Below are positions 1 to 12,383 of a stretch of DNA of 64,000 nt, piece by piece. The position numbers and the translations under genes are program-made. The notes below the pieces were generated by a model. The model ran no database searches. It was not told the DNA's origin and worked only from the letters and a program-made list of their open reading frames with translations. The stretch is taken from positions 27,849,070 to 27,913,069 of the forward strand of contig NC_133778.1 of the NCBI RefSeq assembly GCF_003597395.2, written 5' to 3'. This DNA comes from Chelonoidis abingdonii. Its lineage: Eukaryota > Chordata > Testudines > Testudinidae. Positions within the stretch are counted from its first letter, which is position 1, and each line of letters begins with the position of its first letter.

Positions 1-336
1 TGCAGTTGTAGGGTTATTGCATGGGACAGAGTCTCTCTCTCTCTCCTCAGATACACTCATTTTTCTTTTCTTCATAGGCCAAAATTCTGCCCCTTTGAAC
101 ATGGGGCATACTCATTTGGGGAGCAGACTTCTAGTGGCTGAGTGGAGGACTCAGGAGGCCATCTACCCTAGCAGGCTGGCTTAGGGAGCCATGAAAATAG
201 GATGCATTGCCCTAGAAGCCCACATGCAGGGATACTTTGGGCCTAGCCAAACTGCCAGCAGAGTTACTGGACACCACAGCCTAATGCCAAGAGAGTTCTA
301 ATTCCATAGCATGCCCTCTTCCTGTGTGGTTGTGCT

Positions 337-652
337 CAGGACCGGCGCCAGGGTTTCTGGTGCCCTAGGCACCGGGCCATTTCGCCGCCCTGCGCGCGGG
401 TCTCGAGGCTCCGGTGGAGCTGCCACAGGCATGCCTGCGGCAGGTCCACCGGGGCCGTGGGACCAGCGGGCCGTCCGCAGAAATGCCTGCAGCAGGTCCA
501 CCGGAGCCGCGGGACCAGCGGACCGTCCGCAGGTACAACTGCAGCAGCTCCACCGGAGCCGCCTGCAGCCCCCCCGGCAAAATGCCACCTCCCCCATAAT
601 GCTGGCACCCTAGGCGACTGCCTAAGTCACCTAAATGAAAGCGCAGGCCCTG
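337..652. mobile_element. Short hAT-type TIR element, perfect 8-bp TSD
   Basis: Both sides carry the direct repeat GTTGTGCT (329-336 and 653-660). The ends are imperfect inverted repeats: CAGGACCGGCGCCAGGG at the left and the complement of GCGCAGGCCCTG at the right. The interior is GC-rich with local tandem similarity (GGTCCACCGG.GCCG units), which explains the many chance open frames. It has no transposase, so it is non-autonomous. Confidence 0.8.
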
Positions 653-660
653 GTTGTGCT

Positions 661-1399
661 AGGGGTGAAGAGGTCTCTGCTATCTCTTCTCTCCTGCCCC
701 CAGTCCACCTTCCCAATACTGGCTGGAATTCTCTCCCTCTCCCCCTCGATAGTACTGTGGTTTATGTTTTCCTGTGGACCTTAGTTACATCAGGTGTCAC
801 AAAGTCTTTGGCTCTGAAGGCAGAAAGAACATCAGTAAAAGAACATTCAGAGCACCAGCTGTTCTAAAGCTGTAGGGACTGGGCTCAAACAGAGGCTGAG
901 CATGCCCCAATGTCACAGTAGTTCAGCAATGAAGGATTTGACTACTCAAGTGCTAAACAATGACTTGCTTATTCCCAATATTATAGCTGTCTCCTAAGAG
1001 TAATAAGGGAGGAGAGTCAGAGCTGGATATGGAGTACCTGGCAGCCAAAGTACTTAGTAGCCTTACAAACAGACTCTGGCCCTGCATGTCAAATGTAGGC
1101 ATCCAAATTTGGCTTCCAAGTTCTGCCAGTGGGTATACAGAGTGGGTAAACTCTCCCCATACTAGCCAAGGTGGAAAAGGAAGTGCTGCTTTTCCAAGCT
1201 AGGAAGAGAAATGGACTTTATTAAGAGATGTGAGAGCTGTGTTTCCCCTTCTCCTAACCCCACTTATATACTGTACTTGCTAACTGTAGCCCCATGATAC
1301 ACAGGCACCCATTGTAGCTGCCAAATGCCTCTTTGAATGTCAGTTGGAGTGCTCAGATAAGCACCAAATAAGTGTTAAATTATCACCATAGTACCTAAA
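661..1399. other. Intergenic, nothing recognisable
   Basis: Ordinary AT-rich DNA with no gene, RNA or clear repeat that I can identify. Confidence 0.5.
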
Positions 1400-1905
1400 G
1401 CTAGGGCTGCTCAAAATTTTTGTTGAATCTCTCTCTCAAAGAAAAATTGGGTTTTTGATTAGATGTATTTGGAGTTGGTTGGTTGTGATTCCCCCCCCCC
1501 TTCAGAAAACTTTGACTTTTAGTTGAAAAACCAGAAAACCTGAAAACTTTTTAGTTTCCAGCCAGCCCCCCAAATATTTCATTTCAGAAATGGCACCACA
1601 GAGCCTCAGGGGAGTTATAGTATGGGCATCTCCTGTTCTCATTCTTCTTTATGGGCAGGCCTTGCCCGCCAGAGTTCTATCCCCCATAATGTTCGTGGCT
1701 CAACAAGAAGCGATCATAGTGCATTATGGGAGATATAGTCTACCCAAAGAGTACGACTTAGAGAGGAAAATAGGAACATGAAGCACGAAGCACCTAAATT
1801 ACAACTCCCAATAGGCAGAATAATTTCTGAATCAAAATATTTCTGGCTTTGATGGAAATATTTTGTTTTTGATTTTTGCCAAAAATCTAAACCTTTTTTG
1901 TATTC
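1400..1905. repeat. Possible old foldback/MITE-like repeat
   Basis: Two flanks rich in TTTTGATTTTT / AAAATATTT-type sequence surround a centre containing GCATTATGGGAGATATAGT and, further on, TTACAACTCCCAATA. The flanks look like degraded complementary arms. Similar A/T-rich wording recurs at 3590-3900 and 8400-8570, which suggests one dispersed family. I cannot name it. Confidence 0.35.
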
Positions 1906-1964
1906 ATTGACATTCTCTGCAGAAAAAAAGTCTGATCAGGTGCTACCTAAGACATAGTTAAAAG

Positions 1965-2880
1965 CCTCAACAGCCAGAGGGGTCCATCATGATCATCTAG
2001 TCTGACGTTCTGCATGTCACAGGCCACAGAACCCCATCCAGTTACCCATCCATACTCCTCTAACAGGCTCATAACTTCCAGCTGAGTTACTGAAGTCCTC
2101 AAATCTTAATTTAAAGACTTCACATTACAGAGAACCCACCATTTACTCTAGTTCAAACCAGCAAGTGACCTGAGCCCCATGCTGCAGAGGAAGGTGAAAC
2201 AACCCCGCACCCAAGGTCTCTGCCATTCTGATCTGGGGGGAAAATTCCTTCCTGACCCTCAGCATGTAGGCAAGGCCCACCATCCAGACACCCGGGAAAG
2301 AAATCTCTGTAGACGAGGAGGGATCTGAATTACTAGTCTCCCATCACCAGCCATTGGAGGTATTTGCTAACAGCAGAGGAGGATCAATAATAGGCCATTG
2401 TAGGCAACTTCATCATCCCATCCCCTCCATACACTTATCAAATTCAGTCTTAAAACAAGTTGGGATTAGAGGGGGGCAAAAAACCTCTTAGAAGACTATT
2501 CTAGAACTTCACTCCTCTGATGGTTAGAAATCTGTGTCTAATTTCAAGCCTAAACTTGTTGATGGCCAGTTTATAGCCATTTGTTCTTGTGCCAGCATTG
2601 GCACTTAACTTAAATTTTAACTTCTCTTCCTCCCTGGTGTTTATCCCTTCGATGTGTTTAGAGAAAGCAATCATCTCTCTTTTCAGTCTTCTTTTGGTTA
2701 GGCTAAAGAAGCCAAACTCTGAGTCTCCTCTTGTAAGGTAGGTGTACCATTCCTCTGAGCATCCTACTAGCTCTTCTCTGCACCTTTCCAATTTCAATTC
2801 ACCTTTCTAAAACATGGGAGACCAGAATTGCACACAGTATTCCAGATGAGGTCTATTAAGGTTAACTGTAATAGGTACTG
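1965..2880 (-). mobile_element. CR1-like LINE 3' portion, degraded
   Basis: Read on the minus strand, 2797-2501 gives a degraded end of a non-LTR reverse transcriptase ORF (KRRLKREMIAFSKHIEG, then ..TRTNGYKLAINKFRLEIRHRFL). Its spacing matches CR1-group C-termini. The 3' end at about 1975-2010 carries the typical tail complement (GGTCCATCATGATCATCTAG then TCTGAC). Stop codons break the frame. Confidence 0.65.
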
Positions 2881-3430
2881 GAATTAATTTACCTTAGTCA
2901 CTCTCACCACCAGATGATGCTGAAACTGACCAAGATGTGTGTGCCTGTTAGGAAAGAGAGAGGTGTGTCTTTGGAAAAATTCAGTGATAGTGCAATTAAT
3001 GTACCTGTAGTAGAGAGGGGGCACTATACACCAAAAAAACTTGACAATTTTTGTTTGGTTTTTTACACAGGTTTGACAGTTTGTGTGTTTTCTATTAACA
3101 CAGTCGCAATGTTCCCCCCTTCCCCGTTCATCTGCATTAGAACTAGACCCAAAGCAAAAAGTAAATGTGTAGAGTGTATCTGTCCAAATCCAAATGAATC
3201 AGTCATCTAATATCAAGCAAAATATATTGCTTGAATCCTCAAGTAATAATTAGATAGTGGGAGAAAGGCTGAATACAGAGGGTTAGAAATACCTATAGGT
3301 CCTCTACTTCTTAATGTTCTGCTTGGATGATATAATGGATTGTGACAGGGATAGCAGGATTGGGTTGTCCCTCTTGTGTTTCCTAGCAGAGAAAACATCT
3401 CCAGAAGTATCATACAAATGAATGTGGAGT
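2881..3430. other. Intergenic, nothing recognisable
   Basis: No supported gene. Short open frames here lack any recognisable domain. Confidence 0.5.
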
Positions 3431-3560
3431 CAATTTTTCAAAATGACTTAGGCTCTGAGGTGCCTAAGTCCCACTGACTTTCAATGAGACTTGAGCTCCC
3501 TAAATCACGAAGGGACCTTTTAAAATGTTACCTGCAAACTACTTCTGCTAAAGCCCAAAT
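3430..3560. repeat. Old palindromic repeat (GCCTAAGTCCCACTGACTTT type)
   Basis: The order 'TTTTTCAAAATGACTTAGGC', 'GCCTAAGTCCCACTGACTTT', 'CAATGAGACTTGAGCTCC' matches a very common dispersed foldback repeat of sauropsid genomes. The copy is diverged. Related wording occurs at 9890-10100. Confidence 0.4.
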
Positions 3561-4867
3561 TGCTTAGGTATCTATTGTCACCTGAGCTGGCTGAAAACTT
3601 TCCAGCAGAATAGTTTTCAATTGGAAAACGCTGATTTGACAGAATTGAAAATGTTTCACAGGAATATTTCAATATCAAAGATTTTCAAACAGAAAATCAA
3701 AATGTTTGCTTTTATATAATAGAACAAAGAAAATTTTATAATAAATTACATAGAGTAACAAAAATCCAAGTGAAATATTTCAGAATATAGTTTTGCAAAA
3801 CATTCAGAGACTTTAACTTTGCATCTCCATTTGGGATAAAGCCAAATTTAAAATCTCATCATTTCAGGTGGGATAAAAATTGGGGGGTTTGGTCAGCTCT
3901 ACTCAAATAGTGCAGAAAGTGTGTATATTGGGGGTATTCTCCACCATCTTCACGTGGTTAACTGTGAGGAAATGGCACTGCATTCTCCTTCCAGGAGGGT
4001 TTAATAGCAACATAGAAGGGGCAAGGAGATGTGGATTTGTAGTTACTGGGAGCTCAAGGTTCAGTGAGAAATCCTGGCTCTCATCCATAGATCATGGAGC
4101 ATCAATTCAGCATGCCTGCTCCTTTGTCCGCCCTCCTGGCCCATTGCCCTGAAATCAGTTTTTTTCTTATGTATCCCACAGGAAAGTTACATATGTCGAT
4201 TAAATGAAAGCCCTTCAAGCAACATTGCAGCAATGTAAAGCACAACAGCTGTAAGCCAGAGTAGCTTGGCATCACAACTAGTTTTGGTATTTATTTCTTA
4301 ATTAACATTGTACCAGATTATAGCAAAGAGACTTTTTTAATTATTACAATAAAATTGAACCTGGTATTAAATAAGATTTAATTTAAATTAGCTCTTAGAT
4401 TTTGTTCTCCTGTTGAATATTTAGTTCCAGTCTAGGGTCTGACTCTGTCCCCTGTCCTGCAGTCAATGGCAAAAATCCTGTTGATAGCACTGAGAACAGA
4501 ATCGGGCATCTAAATTTACACAATGCATTACTGGGTTATGAAGAGGCACTACATTTTGTACCAATTCTACTACTGACCTTTTGCTTAGATACACTTTTAC
4601 AAGCTGCTATATTATGAACACTCTTACCGAGTAAAAGTCCTGAGCAGCTCCAACTTCAGAGCTTGTATTTGCATCCTGTACCTGTTCGCATTTTCAGATC
4701 TGTTATTACAGATTAGAGCTAGGGCTCAAACCACGAAATTCAGATTTGGTTGCAGATTTCCCAAAACACAAGACTCGTCAAATTCAGAATTTTGGGCTAA
4801 CCTGCTATTGAGAAAAAGTGGGTAATTCAGAACTGACGTTTCAAGTTAGTCCATTAGAGAGAGAAAA

Positions 4868-5065
4868 GATGGTCATGTGGTAAAGGCACTGGACTGGGAA
4901 TCATGAGAGCTGGGTTCTGTTTCCAGAGCTGCCAGGCATCCTATGTGACCAGAGGCAAACTATCACTCTCTGCTTTCCCATCTACAAAATGGGAATAATA
5001 ATGCTTCCCTTCTTCGGATGTGTTTGGGTGCTATAGTGATAAGCTCCATAGAAAAATTCTACCAA
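4868..5065 (+). mobile_element. tRNA-derived SINE, MIR/CORE-like
   Basis: The head has RNA polymerase III-type boxes: GTGGTAAAGGCACTGGACTG (box A-like), then GGGTTCTGTTTCC (box B-like). It is followed by the conserved CTTTCCCATCTACAAAATGG stretch and a decayed tail. This order is typical of MIR-type SINEs. The copy is old and diverged. Confidence 0.65.
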
Positions 5066-5385
5066 TAAATAATATATACACTGAAAGTTTCACTTCTGGA
5101 TCTGAGTTTTCCCATAGTTTGGGGATGTTTACCTCCCACCTCTTCTCTATTAAAAATGGAATAGGTTAGAATAGCAACGCTGTGCACGAAGGCTGATATT
5201 CACACTGTTACGCTGAAAGGTGCTAATGGCTGCCATCAAAGTGGTCTTGGATCCAAAGACAAAAAGTGACCTCTAAAGTTAATAGGTGTGCCAAGCTCTC
5301 TTTCACGCTCAACGGAAGGAGCAATTTATGTAGTGAGAGAGCTGAAGACAGCGGAGGCTACTGCCCAAGGCACTAAGCCTTATAG

Positions 5386-6120
5386 CAGTGGTTCCCAAAC
5401 TTCAACAACCTGTGAACCCTTCACTAAAATGTGAAATCTCGTGAACGCCCTCCTAAAAATGAATATTTTCAGGAATTTAAGTTTAAATCTCCTCAGTGTG
5501 ATGCTAACATTCACTCACCTCTCACTGAAGCAAAACAGCACTCTAGAGAAAATGACTTAGTATCGAATTACTGAGGTACCTGAACGCTCCTACAGTGACT
5601 ACTACCTGGTTCTGGCTGGTTTGGCATGCAAATACCTTTTCTTCTACCAGGGCCAGGTGCCCTGCGAGGGACAAATTAGCCTGGACCACCCCCCACGTAC
5701 AGTGTGGCCCCTGCTCACTCTGCCCCTCATGTCACTCAACTTCCCATCTGCGAAAGACAGGAGTCGAAGTTGCCACCTGCGTGCCTGGGGTCCCAGCTGC
5801 CTCCCTGCCCATGATGGGGCTCAGGCAGCTGGCCCCTGCTGGCTGGGGTCTGGGCTGCCGGCTCCACACTCCGTGGGGCTCGGGTTGCAGGCCCCCACCA
5901 TCTGCTGGGGCTCTGGCTGCCAGCGCCTCTGCTGACTGGGGCTCGGGCTGCCCACTCAGTGCTCCACAGGGCTCGGGCTGTCTGCTCTGCAACTGGGTCA
6001 CACCTGCTGCCTCCCATGCCCGGGGTCCTCTGGCCGCCATTAAGGAAATTTTTCTGGTGAATCCCCTGTAACATTGTATGAACCCCTCAGGGGTTCACAA
6101 ACCCCAGTTTGGAACCACTG
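5386..6120. mobile_element. hAT-type element (735 bp), perfect 8-bp TSD
   Basis: The ends are CAGTGGTTCCCAAACTTC and ..CCCCAGTTTGGAACCACTG, an inverted pair. The direct repeat CCTTATAG flanks both sides (5378-5385 and 6121-6128). The interior 5790-6020 is a GC-rich run of imperfect GGCTCGGGCTGC-like repeats. No transposase is present. Confidence 0.9.
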
Positions 6121-6128
6121 CCTTATAG

Positions 6129-9100
6129 CCCAGCTGAGCAGAGCTAATTCAGGTAAATTAGCAGGAGTCTTCTGATTGCCCACTCAGTCTGTAGCCAATA
6201 TCACAGCTTCTGTGTTGGAGGCAGGAAGTGGGGTGAGCATGACTCAAACAGATTCTTGGGCACAAAGCTCACTGGAATGGCAGACCTGGGGATTTCTGTG
6301 CATAGAAACAAATAGCAGGCAGTTTCTCCTGAGTCTAGGGAAATGGGATTTTCTGTACTTTTTTTTTAAATAAAAAAAAAAAAAAAAAAAAAAAAAAGAT
6401 TACACCAAGACTATACCTAACAGAAACAGCCCTGAAAGGGCCCAAATATTGACTAACCACTCAGGTCAAAGTGGCAACAACGTGTGTGTTCAGGTATTTG
6501 ATCTAAAATTCAAAACTGAAGATTAATGTGAGTTTGGGAAATAGCGCACTTTCAGACCACTGGTCTGGCTCTTTGCCTTTAGAACAGCAATACAACTGGC
6601 TCGATTCACTGAATCGGGCAACCCTGAAAATGAACTTCCTTGTCTTGCCGGGGTATCTTTATTAGTTGTAATCAAGAGTGGTAGTAGCTTCAATGGATGC
6701 TTCTGAAATATTTGACACTGGCAAGGTTAACCTTGACTTTTTGCCTTCATCCCACTCCAATGTGCATTCGACATCCAGTAGCACAGACACAGACAAGGCA
6801 CCCAGATAAGGTTTGTAAAATTTTGTAGATGTTTTTGAGTTGTGGTGGGTGTCTCATCTTTTTAAGGTAGTGAAGGCAATAATAAATAACTGAAATGTTA
6901 TTAGTCACTTAAATCAATCAACACTGACAGTTACAGCTTAGATACAGCACAAAAAGCAAGAGGTTTACCAAGAACTAGGAAAATGTTAGCATCAATTCTC
7001 ATAAATTGTCTTTCAGAAGTAAGAAGGCTTGTCCAAAGTTTATTAGTCAGGCAGCCTCTTCCTCTGTGTAACACAGATCAAGGCAAAGTAGGAAAAAAAT
7101 AATTTTAAGCAAACTCCAAAGCCCCAAGGCAGACATTTTGGGGACAGTAGAGTAGCATCTGTCCCCCTTCTGCACCATCCAGTTTGCGAAGAGTTACAAA
7201 TACAGCATAACCATTGTATTAAAAACACCACCACACTTGGAGCTTGAAGCTACTGGAGTCATTTAACTCCAGCTGACACTTACGTACAACACTGCTGCTG
7301 TCCTTCCCTCCTTTCTCCCCCAATGCACTTTTCGAGACCCAGAGCCTGCACACTCAGCATATTATCACAGCCAGTGAGTCAGAATGAGATCTCCTGACAT
7401 TGCTCAAGCCACCATGGCTGCCTCTACAGAGGCTAAATCCTGCCAAGTTCTGAGCATCCTCAACTCCTACTGATTTCCTACTCAGACCACCCAGGACAGA
7501 GCCCTCTCTGCAATAATCTGACATGCAGAGGACCAGCTGGTAGCTAAAAGGACTGCTGTGGTCTCCAAAAAGTACAGCAAGAACTTATTTGTCAACTGGA
7601 CCAATGTATTATTATAGACAAGGTGCCAAGCCATAATGCAGGACACAGATGGTTAAGGAGAGATTACTGGGAAAGGGGAGAGTGTAGGAAGCATTCCTGG
7701 GGGAAAATATGGGCTATTATACGAGGGATTTGAAGGAAGAAGAAAAGAGATGCATAGACAAGAAATGGAAGTCTAGTACAGGTATGAGGGATAGCACTAT
7801 AAAAGGCTTGGGAGTGAGTGTGTGAAAAAGATGAAAGGAGTACAGTGAAAAGGAAACACAGGGTGGGAGAGTGCAGGAGGAGAAGGAGGAGGAAACGTAG
7901 TCTAGAGATGTAGATAGTGCCATCTAGCAAGTATGTGACACAGCAGGAAAAGAATCCATACTCCGAACTGCCAGTTCTATGTTTTAACCAGGAGACCATC
8001 ATTTCTGTCCAGTGGGGATGAAGCCCGTGGGTCCAACTCTTTCCCCACAGGGAAAAAAAAATTACAGTACTAAGCCTCAAAAATACAACATTCCATAGTG
8101 TTCCTGTTTCAACAACTTCATGCAAGTGCAAACAGCGTAGAGGGAAATGGGGATACAGTATGAAAACAGAAATACATTGGAGTTAGCTGCAGACCTAAAT
8201 CTTGTCTGGTTTTATCCAGCACATGGGAGAGCAGAGTCTCACCTCTGTGTCTTGCCACACCAGTTCTGCCTCACTAGTAGCAGCCTGGTAGATGCTTTAG
8301 AAATCGAAAGGCATTGCACACAGAAAGAGCCATAGGAGTTACAAGTAAGGTGGCCAAATATCTTCTGTTTAAATGGGGGGTTGAGAGAGGAGGCTGGAAA
8401 AGGGAGATGTTTGGTGAAAATACATCCAGTGATGCTGAAAGTTGTCAGGTTTTGGTCAAAAACTGGAAAAACGTTTGCTTTGGAAAAACATCTTCAAAAT
8501 TCTGGGGGGTTGGTCACAATCTCATTGAAATATAATTTTCATTGGGGAAAAGAATAATTTCCTCACCAATTCTAGTCAGAAGCAACATGCACAAGACAAT
8601 TTTTCACAAATATTGAAAGTCAAACATCACTGGAATGAGTGGTAATTATTCCAAAGTAATTATGTAATGTTAGAAATGCCTTTAGGGCAGGGTCCTACAA
8701 GTTCTACCATAAATAGCACTTACTAAAATAAGTCCCAGTAGTAATTGTTGGCAGCTCCATGCCCTTATTCTAGGAGGCACATACACTGAAGATTAGCTAC
8801 ATATATTCACTCTGTATATGTGTCACTGACTATAATGGAGGGAGTTGGGAATATCAGCAAAGAAATGCATGCAGGTTTGGCCATCTGCTTGTATATCACT
8901 GAAACTAACAAACAACCAAATATGAACATTAAGAGATGCACAAACACACCCTCGGACAAAGGTATTTTGGACTCCGATCATTAATCTCTCTCATAGTTAC
9001 ATGATTTCCCCCCTATTTTCTATATGCCTATGACTTGCTGACAGTGCACTTATTCATAGCACGAAAGAGACATGGATCCAGAACTAGACCTTTATTTTTT

Positions 9101-9885
9101 ATACCTTGCCCAGAGTTACTTTTTTGGCTCCCACCTACCTTTTTACATCAAATGTTTCATATTGATATTAATTCACTAGCAAACAGAAAGCCGGCTTTAC
9201 TCCTTTATAATTAGGATGGTTGTGGAAACAAAAAATAAATTGCTAGATAAATGTTATATTTTGACCTTACATAATGCTAGTGATGGTCTGTCACTATTTT
9301 AACAAGGTTCTGCCCCAGTGTTTTCCCCCTTGGCCTGGGATAAATCCTTTGTACTGGAGGTCCCTGTGGTCACAGACAGGAGAGAAGGAGGAGTGGAAGC
9401 TCTAGTCATTTCTTTTTTTGTTTGAGCAAAACTTCTCTCTCATATGCACAAGAGGAGAAACAGCACCACTTGGCAACTTAGGATCAAGTGCATTGGCTGG
9501 AAATGCTTCTTTGTTCCTGACAAATATTTGGGGTGAAATCATGGCCCCACTGAAGTGAATGAGAATGTTGGAATTGACTTCATCCACTGAGTGTATTAGG
9601 TGTATGGCAAATCGGGACATCTGGTCAACCCTATTTACCTAGCGAGTCCCAATATTCTGAGCTTTTTCTTATATAGGCACCTATTGCATCCTACCCCCTC
9701 ACCCAATTTTTCACACTTTCTGTCTGGTCACCCTAATGGCAAAGTGCTTCAGCTGTATAATTTACAGTGTATTTGGCAAAGGGAAGTTAATATCCTGTAG
9801 TGTAAATCTAAAGTGGTGACAGGGACCATTCCTTCCAAGGATATTTTTTAAAAACACCAGCCATTTGGTGCAACGCGATCCAGTT
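6129..9885. other. Intergenic; poly-A run and one decayed repeat
   Basis: The A-run at 6372-6397 is the only obvious simple repeat. The segment 8400-8570 resembles the foldback-like repeat at 1400-1905. No gene is supported. Confidence 0.45.
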
Positions 9886-9889
9886 CAAG

Positions 9890-10105
9890 TGCAAAACATT
9901 TGGGCCTCAGCTTCCAAAAGTGCCTAGCGATTTGGAGTGCCTATCCCGAGACACAGTAGAGGGCCTGATTTTCAGAAAGTGCTGAGCGCCCAAGCTCTGA
10001 AAGAGAGGCCCCTTTTGGGTGTCTCAAGTTGGGCATCCAAAAATTGAAGAATCCAAAAATCACTAGCTTTTTTGAAAATGTAGGCCTCAGTCTTCAGAAG
10101 TGGCC
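9890..10105. repeat. Old palindromic repeat fragment
   Basis: It contains GGGCCTGATTTTCAGAAAGTG, GGCCCCTTTTGGGTGTCTCA and TTGAAAATGTAGGCCT. This word order is common to an old sauropsid foldback repeat. It is partially degraded, so the boundary is approximate. Confidence 0.45.
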
Positions 10106-10267
10106 AGAAGGGACCAGTGATAATCTCTAGCAGTTATGATTTAGCAGTATGCAGACTGGACAAGGGGAAGCTCCATCAGAAGAAGGGAAATATCCCTAGG
10201 TCTCCCTTAATTTGGTGGCAGAACCTCCCAGAAGCCTTCTCCAGCACAGGAATGTGTGAATGTTTCA

Positions 10268-10450
10268 GAGTGCTTACAAATATTAAGTTTCCTTCACAAT
10301 ATCTCTGCGAGATAAGCAATTATTTTATACCCACTTTACAAATGAGGAAACTGAGGCACAAATACAGGATTAAACCCAAAAATCAAACAGCAGTCAATGG
10401 CAGAACTGGTAAGAGAACCTAGAGACCACGACTCTGCCTTTAACTACTAG
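10268..10450 (-). mobile_element. MIR-type SINE, reverse orientation
   Basis: It includes CCCACTTTACAAATGAGGAA then ACTGAGGCACA, GGCAGAACTGG and CTCTGCCTTTAACTACTAGA. This is the complement of a tRNA-derived SINE with its CORE region. It is diverged. Confidence 0.65.
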
Positions 10451-11240
10451 ATTACAAGCACATTTGTACCCTCTAATGGTACAAGAAAGAATATCAAAGG
10501 TCTCTTAAATTCTGAGTTTTACTCCCCTCCCCCTAAAAAAAATTCTTCGTTTCATATCTAGTAAAAATCCACAATGTAGTCAGACATATTTCACATGAAT
10601 TCCTGAATCCAATGTTTCTATATCTACTTTTTATCCCTTTGAAAGTGTTAAGTTGCATATGCCAATCATGAAGTGCTCACTAACACTTAATTTGCTGCTA
10701 GAATTTTAATACCATGTATTCAGGATTCCTTGTTTGCCCTGTAAAAAGTCTATTTTCACACCTCAGAAAATGAGAACAAAGCAAGTGCTCTTTGGCCCTA
10801 GGATTTAACCACCTATTGTAATTCTTTGTTGATCTAATCTTTTATTTTAATTAAAAGACGTATAGTATGGTTTGCAGCTTTTTCTATCAGCACTTAGCAC
10901 AAGTTTTGCCATCTGTTGTGCAAGATTCTCTTCTGGAATGATGTAGCACATCATTCCTAATCCCCCAAACACGTAATTCCCTTCAAATATTTTTGATTTC
11001 CCCCAAAAATGCACATGGAAGGTTACAGGAATGCGTGTCCCAAAATCTTCACATGGTTAAGGAGAGCCATCTAAAATACTGTCATGAAAGCCAATAAGAT
11101 AGGTACAACATTATGGTACACTTCTGAGAGGAGTGCAGTTAGTATAAATTTTTTTGTGCTATGTTTGCAACAGATCATCTCAATCCCTTCATAGCAGTTA
11201 TGTGCATACATAGGTTTGCATTAATTTCCAGGCACTTCAT
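10451..11240. other. Intergenic, nothing recognisable
   Basis: AT-rich DNA without recognisable genes or clear repeats. Confidence 0.5.
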
Positions 11241-11244
11241 GGGA

Positions 11245-11440
11245 ACAGATTACCAAAGGGATGTGGTAAATTCTCCACTCTTTCAAATCTTTAAATTGAG
11301 ATTGAACAGCTTTTAGATGCAAGTTGTTCAGTTCAATGCAAGAAATACTAAGAGAAAGTGTATGGCCTGTCTTATGCAGGAGGTCAGACAAAACAATCAG
11401 AATGGTCCCTTCTGACCTTAAAATCTATTACTGTATGTTC
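11245..11440 (+). mobile_element. CR1 LINE 3' end
   Basis: The line GGGATGTGGTAAATTCTCCA .. GGCCTGTCTTATGCAGGAGG then TCAGACAAAACAATCAGAAT and GGTCCCTTCTGACCTTAAAA is the coding end plus 3' tail typical of amniote CR1. Only the extreme 3' end is present, as usual for 5'-truncated insertions. Confidence 0.8.
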
Positions 11441-11813
11441 TAAGCAAGACAATGGAGTTTATCTGGGGACAAATTCTTTCCGTAATGTACCTGGATGAGG
11501 TCCTATATAGCTAGTGAGAGTCATACACGGGCTCATACGAGCACAGAATTGACTTCAGTTTTCTTGTAGTGTCAGGCAAATACTTTCATTTAGTTCAGAG
11601 AGTTGCCCACTATCATGTCTGGTGTACTAAGCCTTTGTCCATGTGCAGAGCTCAGTTTGGTCAGCATAATGCACACGGTAAAATTCCTATGGAAAGGATT
11701 CACAAAATCCAGATAACTATAGAATAAATGAAACTGGCCTAAGCCATATAGGACCTGAATGACCATACCTATATCACATGCCACAAAATTCTGATGCCCT
11801 TAGATCAGTGGTT

Positions 11814-12020
11814 CCCAAACTTGTTCCGCCATTTGTGCAGGGAAAGCCCCTGGTGGGCTGGACTGGTTTGCTTACTTGGCGTGTCCACAGGTTTGGCCGA
11901 TCGCAGCTCCCAGTGGCCGTGGTTCATTGCTCTAGGCCAATGGGAGCTGCTGGAAGTGGCATGGGCCAAGGGAGCAGGCCAGTGGGAGCCACGATCGGCC
12001 GAACCTGGGGACGCGTCAGG
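11814..12020 (+). mobile_element. hAT-type element, one end only
   Basis: The left terminus CAGTGGTTCCCAAACTTGTT is intact at about 11806-11825. The body has the internal hairpin with arms 11904-11918 and 11935-11949. The matching right terminus is missing: similarity stops near 12018 after CGATCGGCCGAACCTG. It is therefore a truncated copy. Confidence 0.6.
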
Positions 12021-12383
12021 GAAGCTCTCCCATCAGCAGAGGTAGCATCTTCTCAAAGCCGCAGAGATGCAGTTGCCCTGCTGCAAGTGTAGACAAGCCC
12101 TGAGTGTAGCAACCTGCATGGAACTAGGAGGGAGAAGCACAGGTTGCAAAAGAAAAAGAAGAGTTTGGACGAGGCACCAGGAAGCCAGGCTTTGTGCCTC
12201 GGGTTAGAATGGCAACTGCACCATCTCTGTAAATATTCTCTTAATAAAGAGCCCATTTGGTTTCAGGAACATGGAATACTCATGTTATTTCCCAGCACAT
12301 GGCACATGAAACTTTGAGTTACCTGTCTCTAGTTATCTGAGGTTAAACTAGCATTTTTTTCCCCAGAGGCCACCACGGTACAC

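Noticed and set aside
7664..8131. Minus-strand open frame of 155 codons rich in Phe/Leu/Ser
   Set aside because: It comes from a purine-rich plus strand (GAAGGAGGAGG-type). No domain, no conservation cue, no splice structure.
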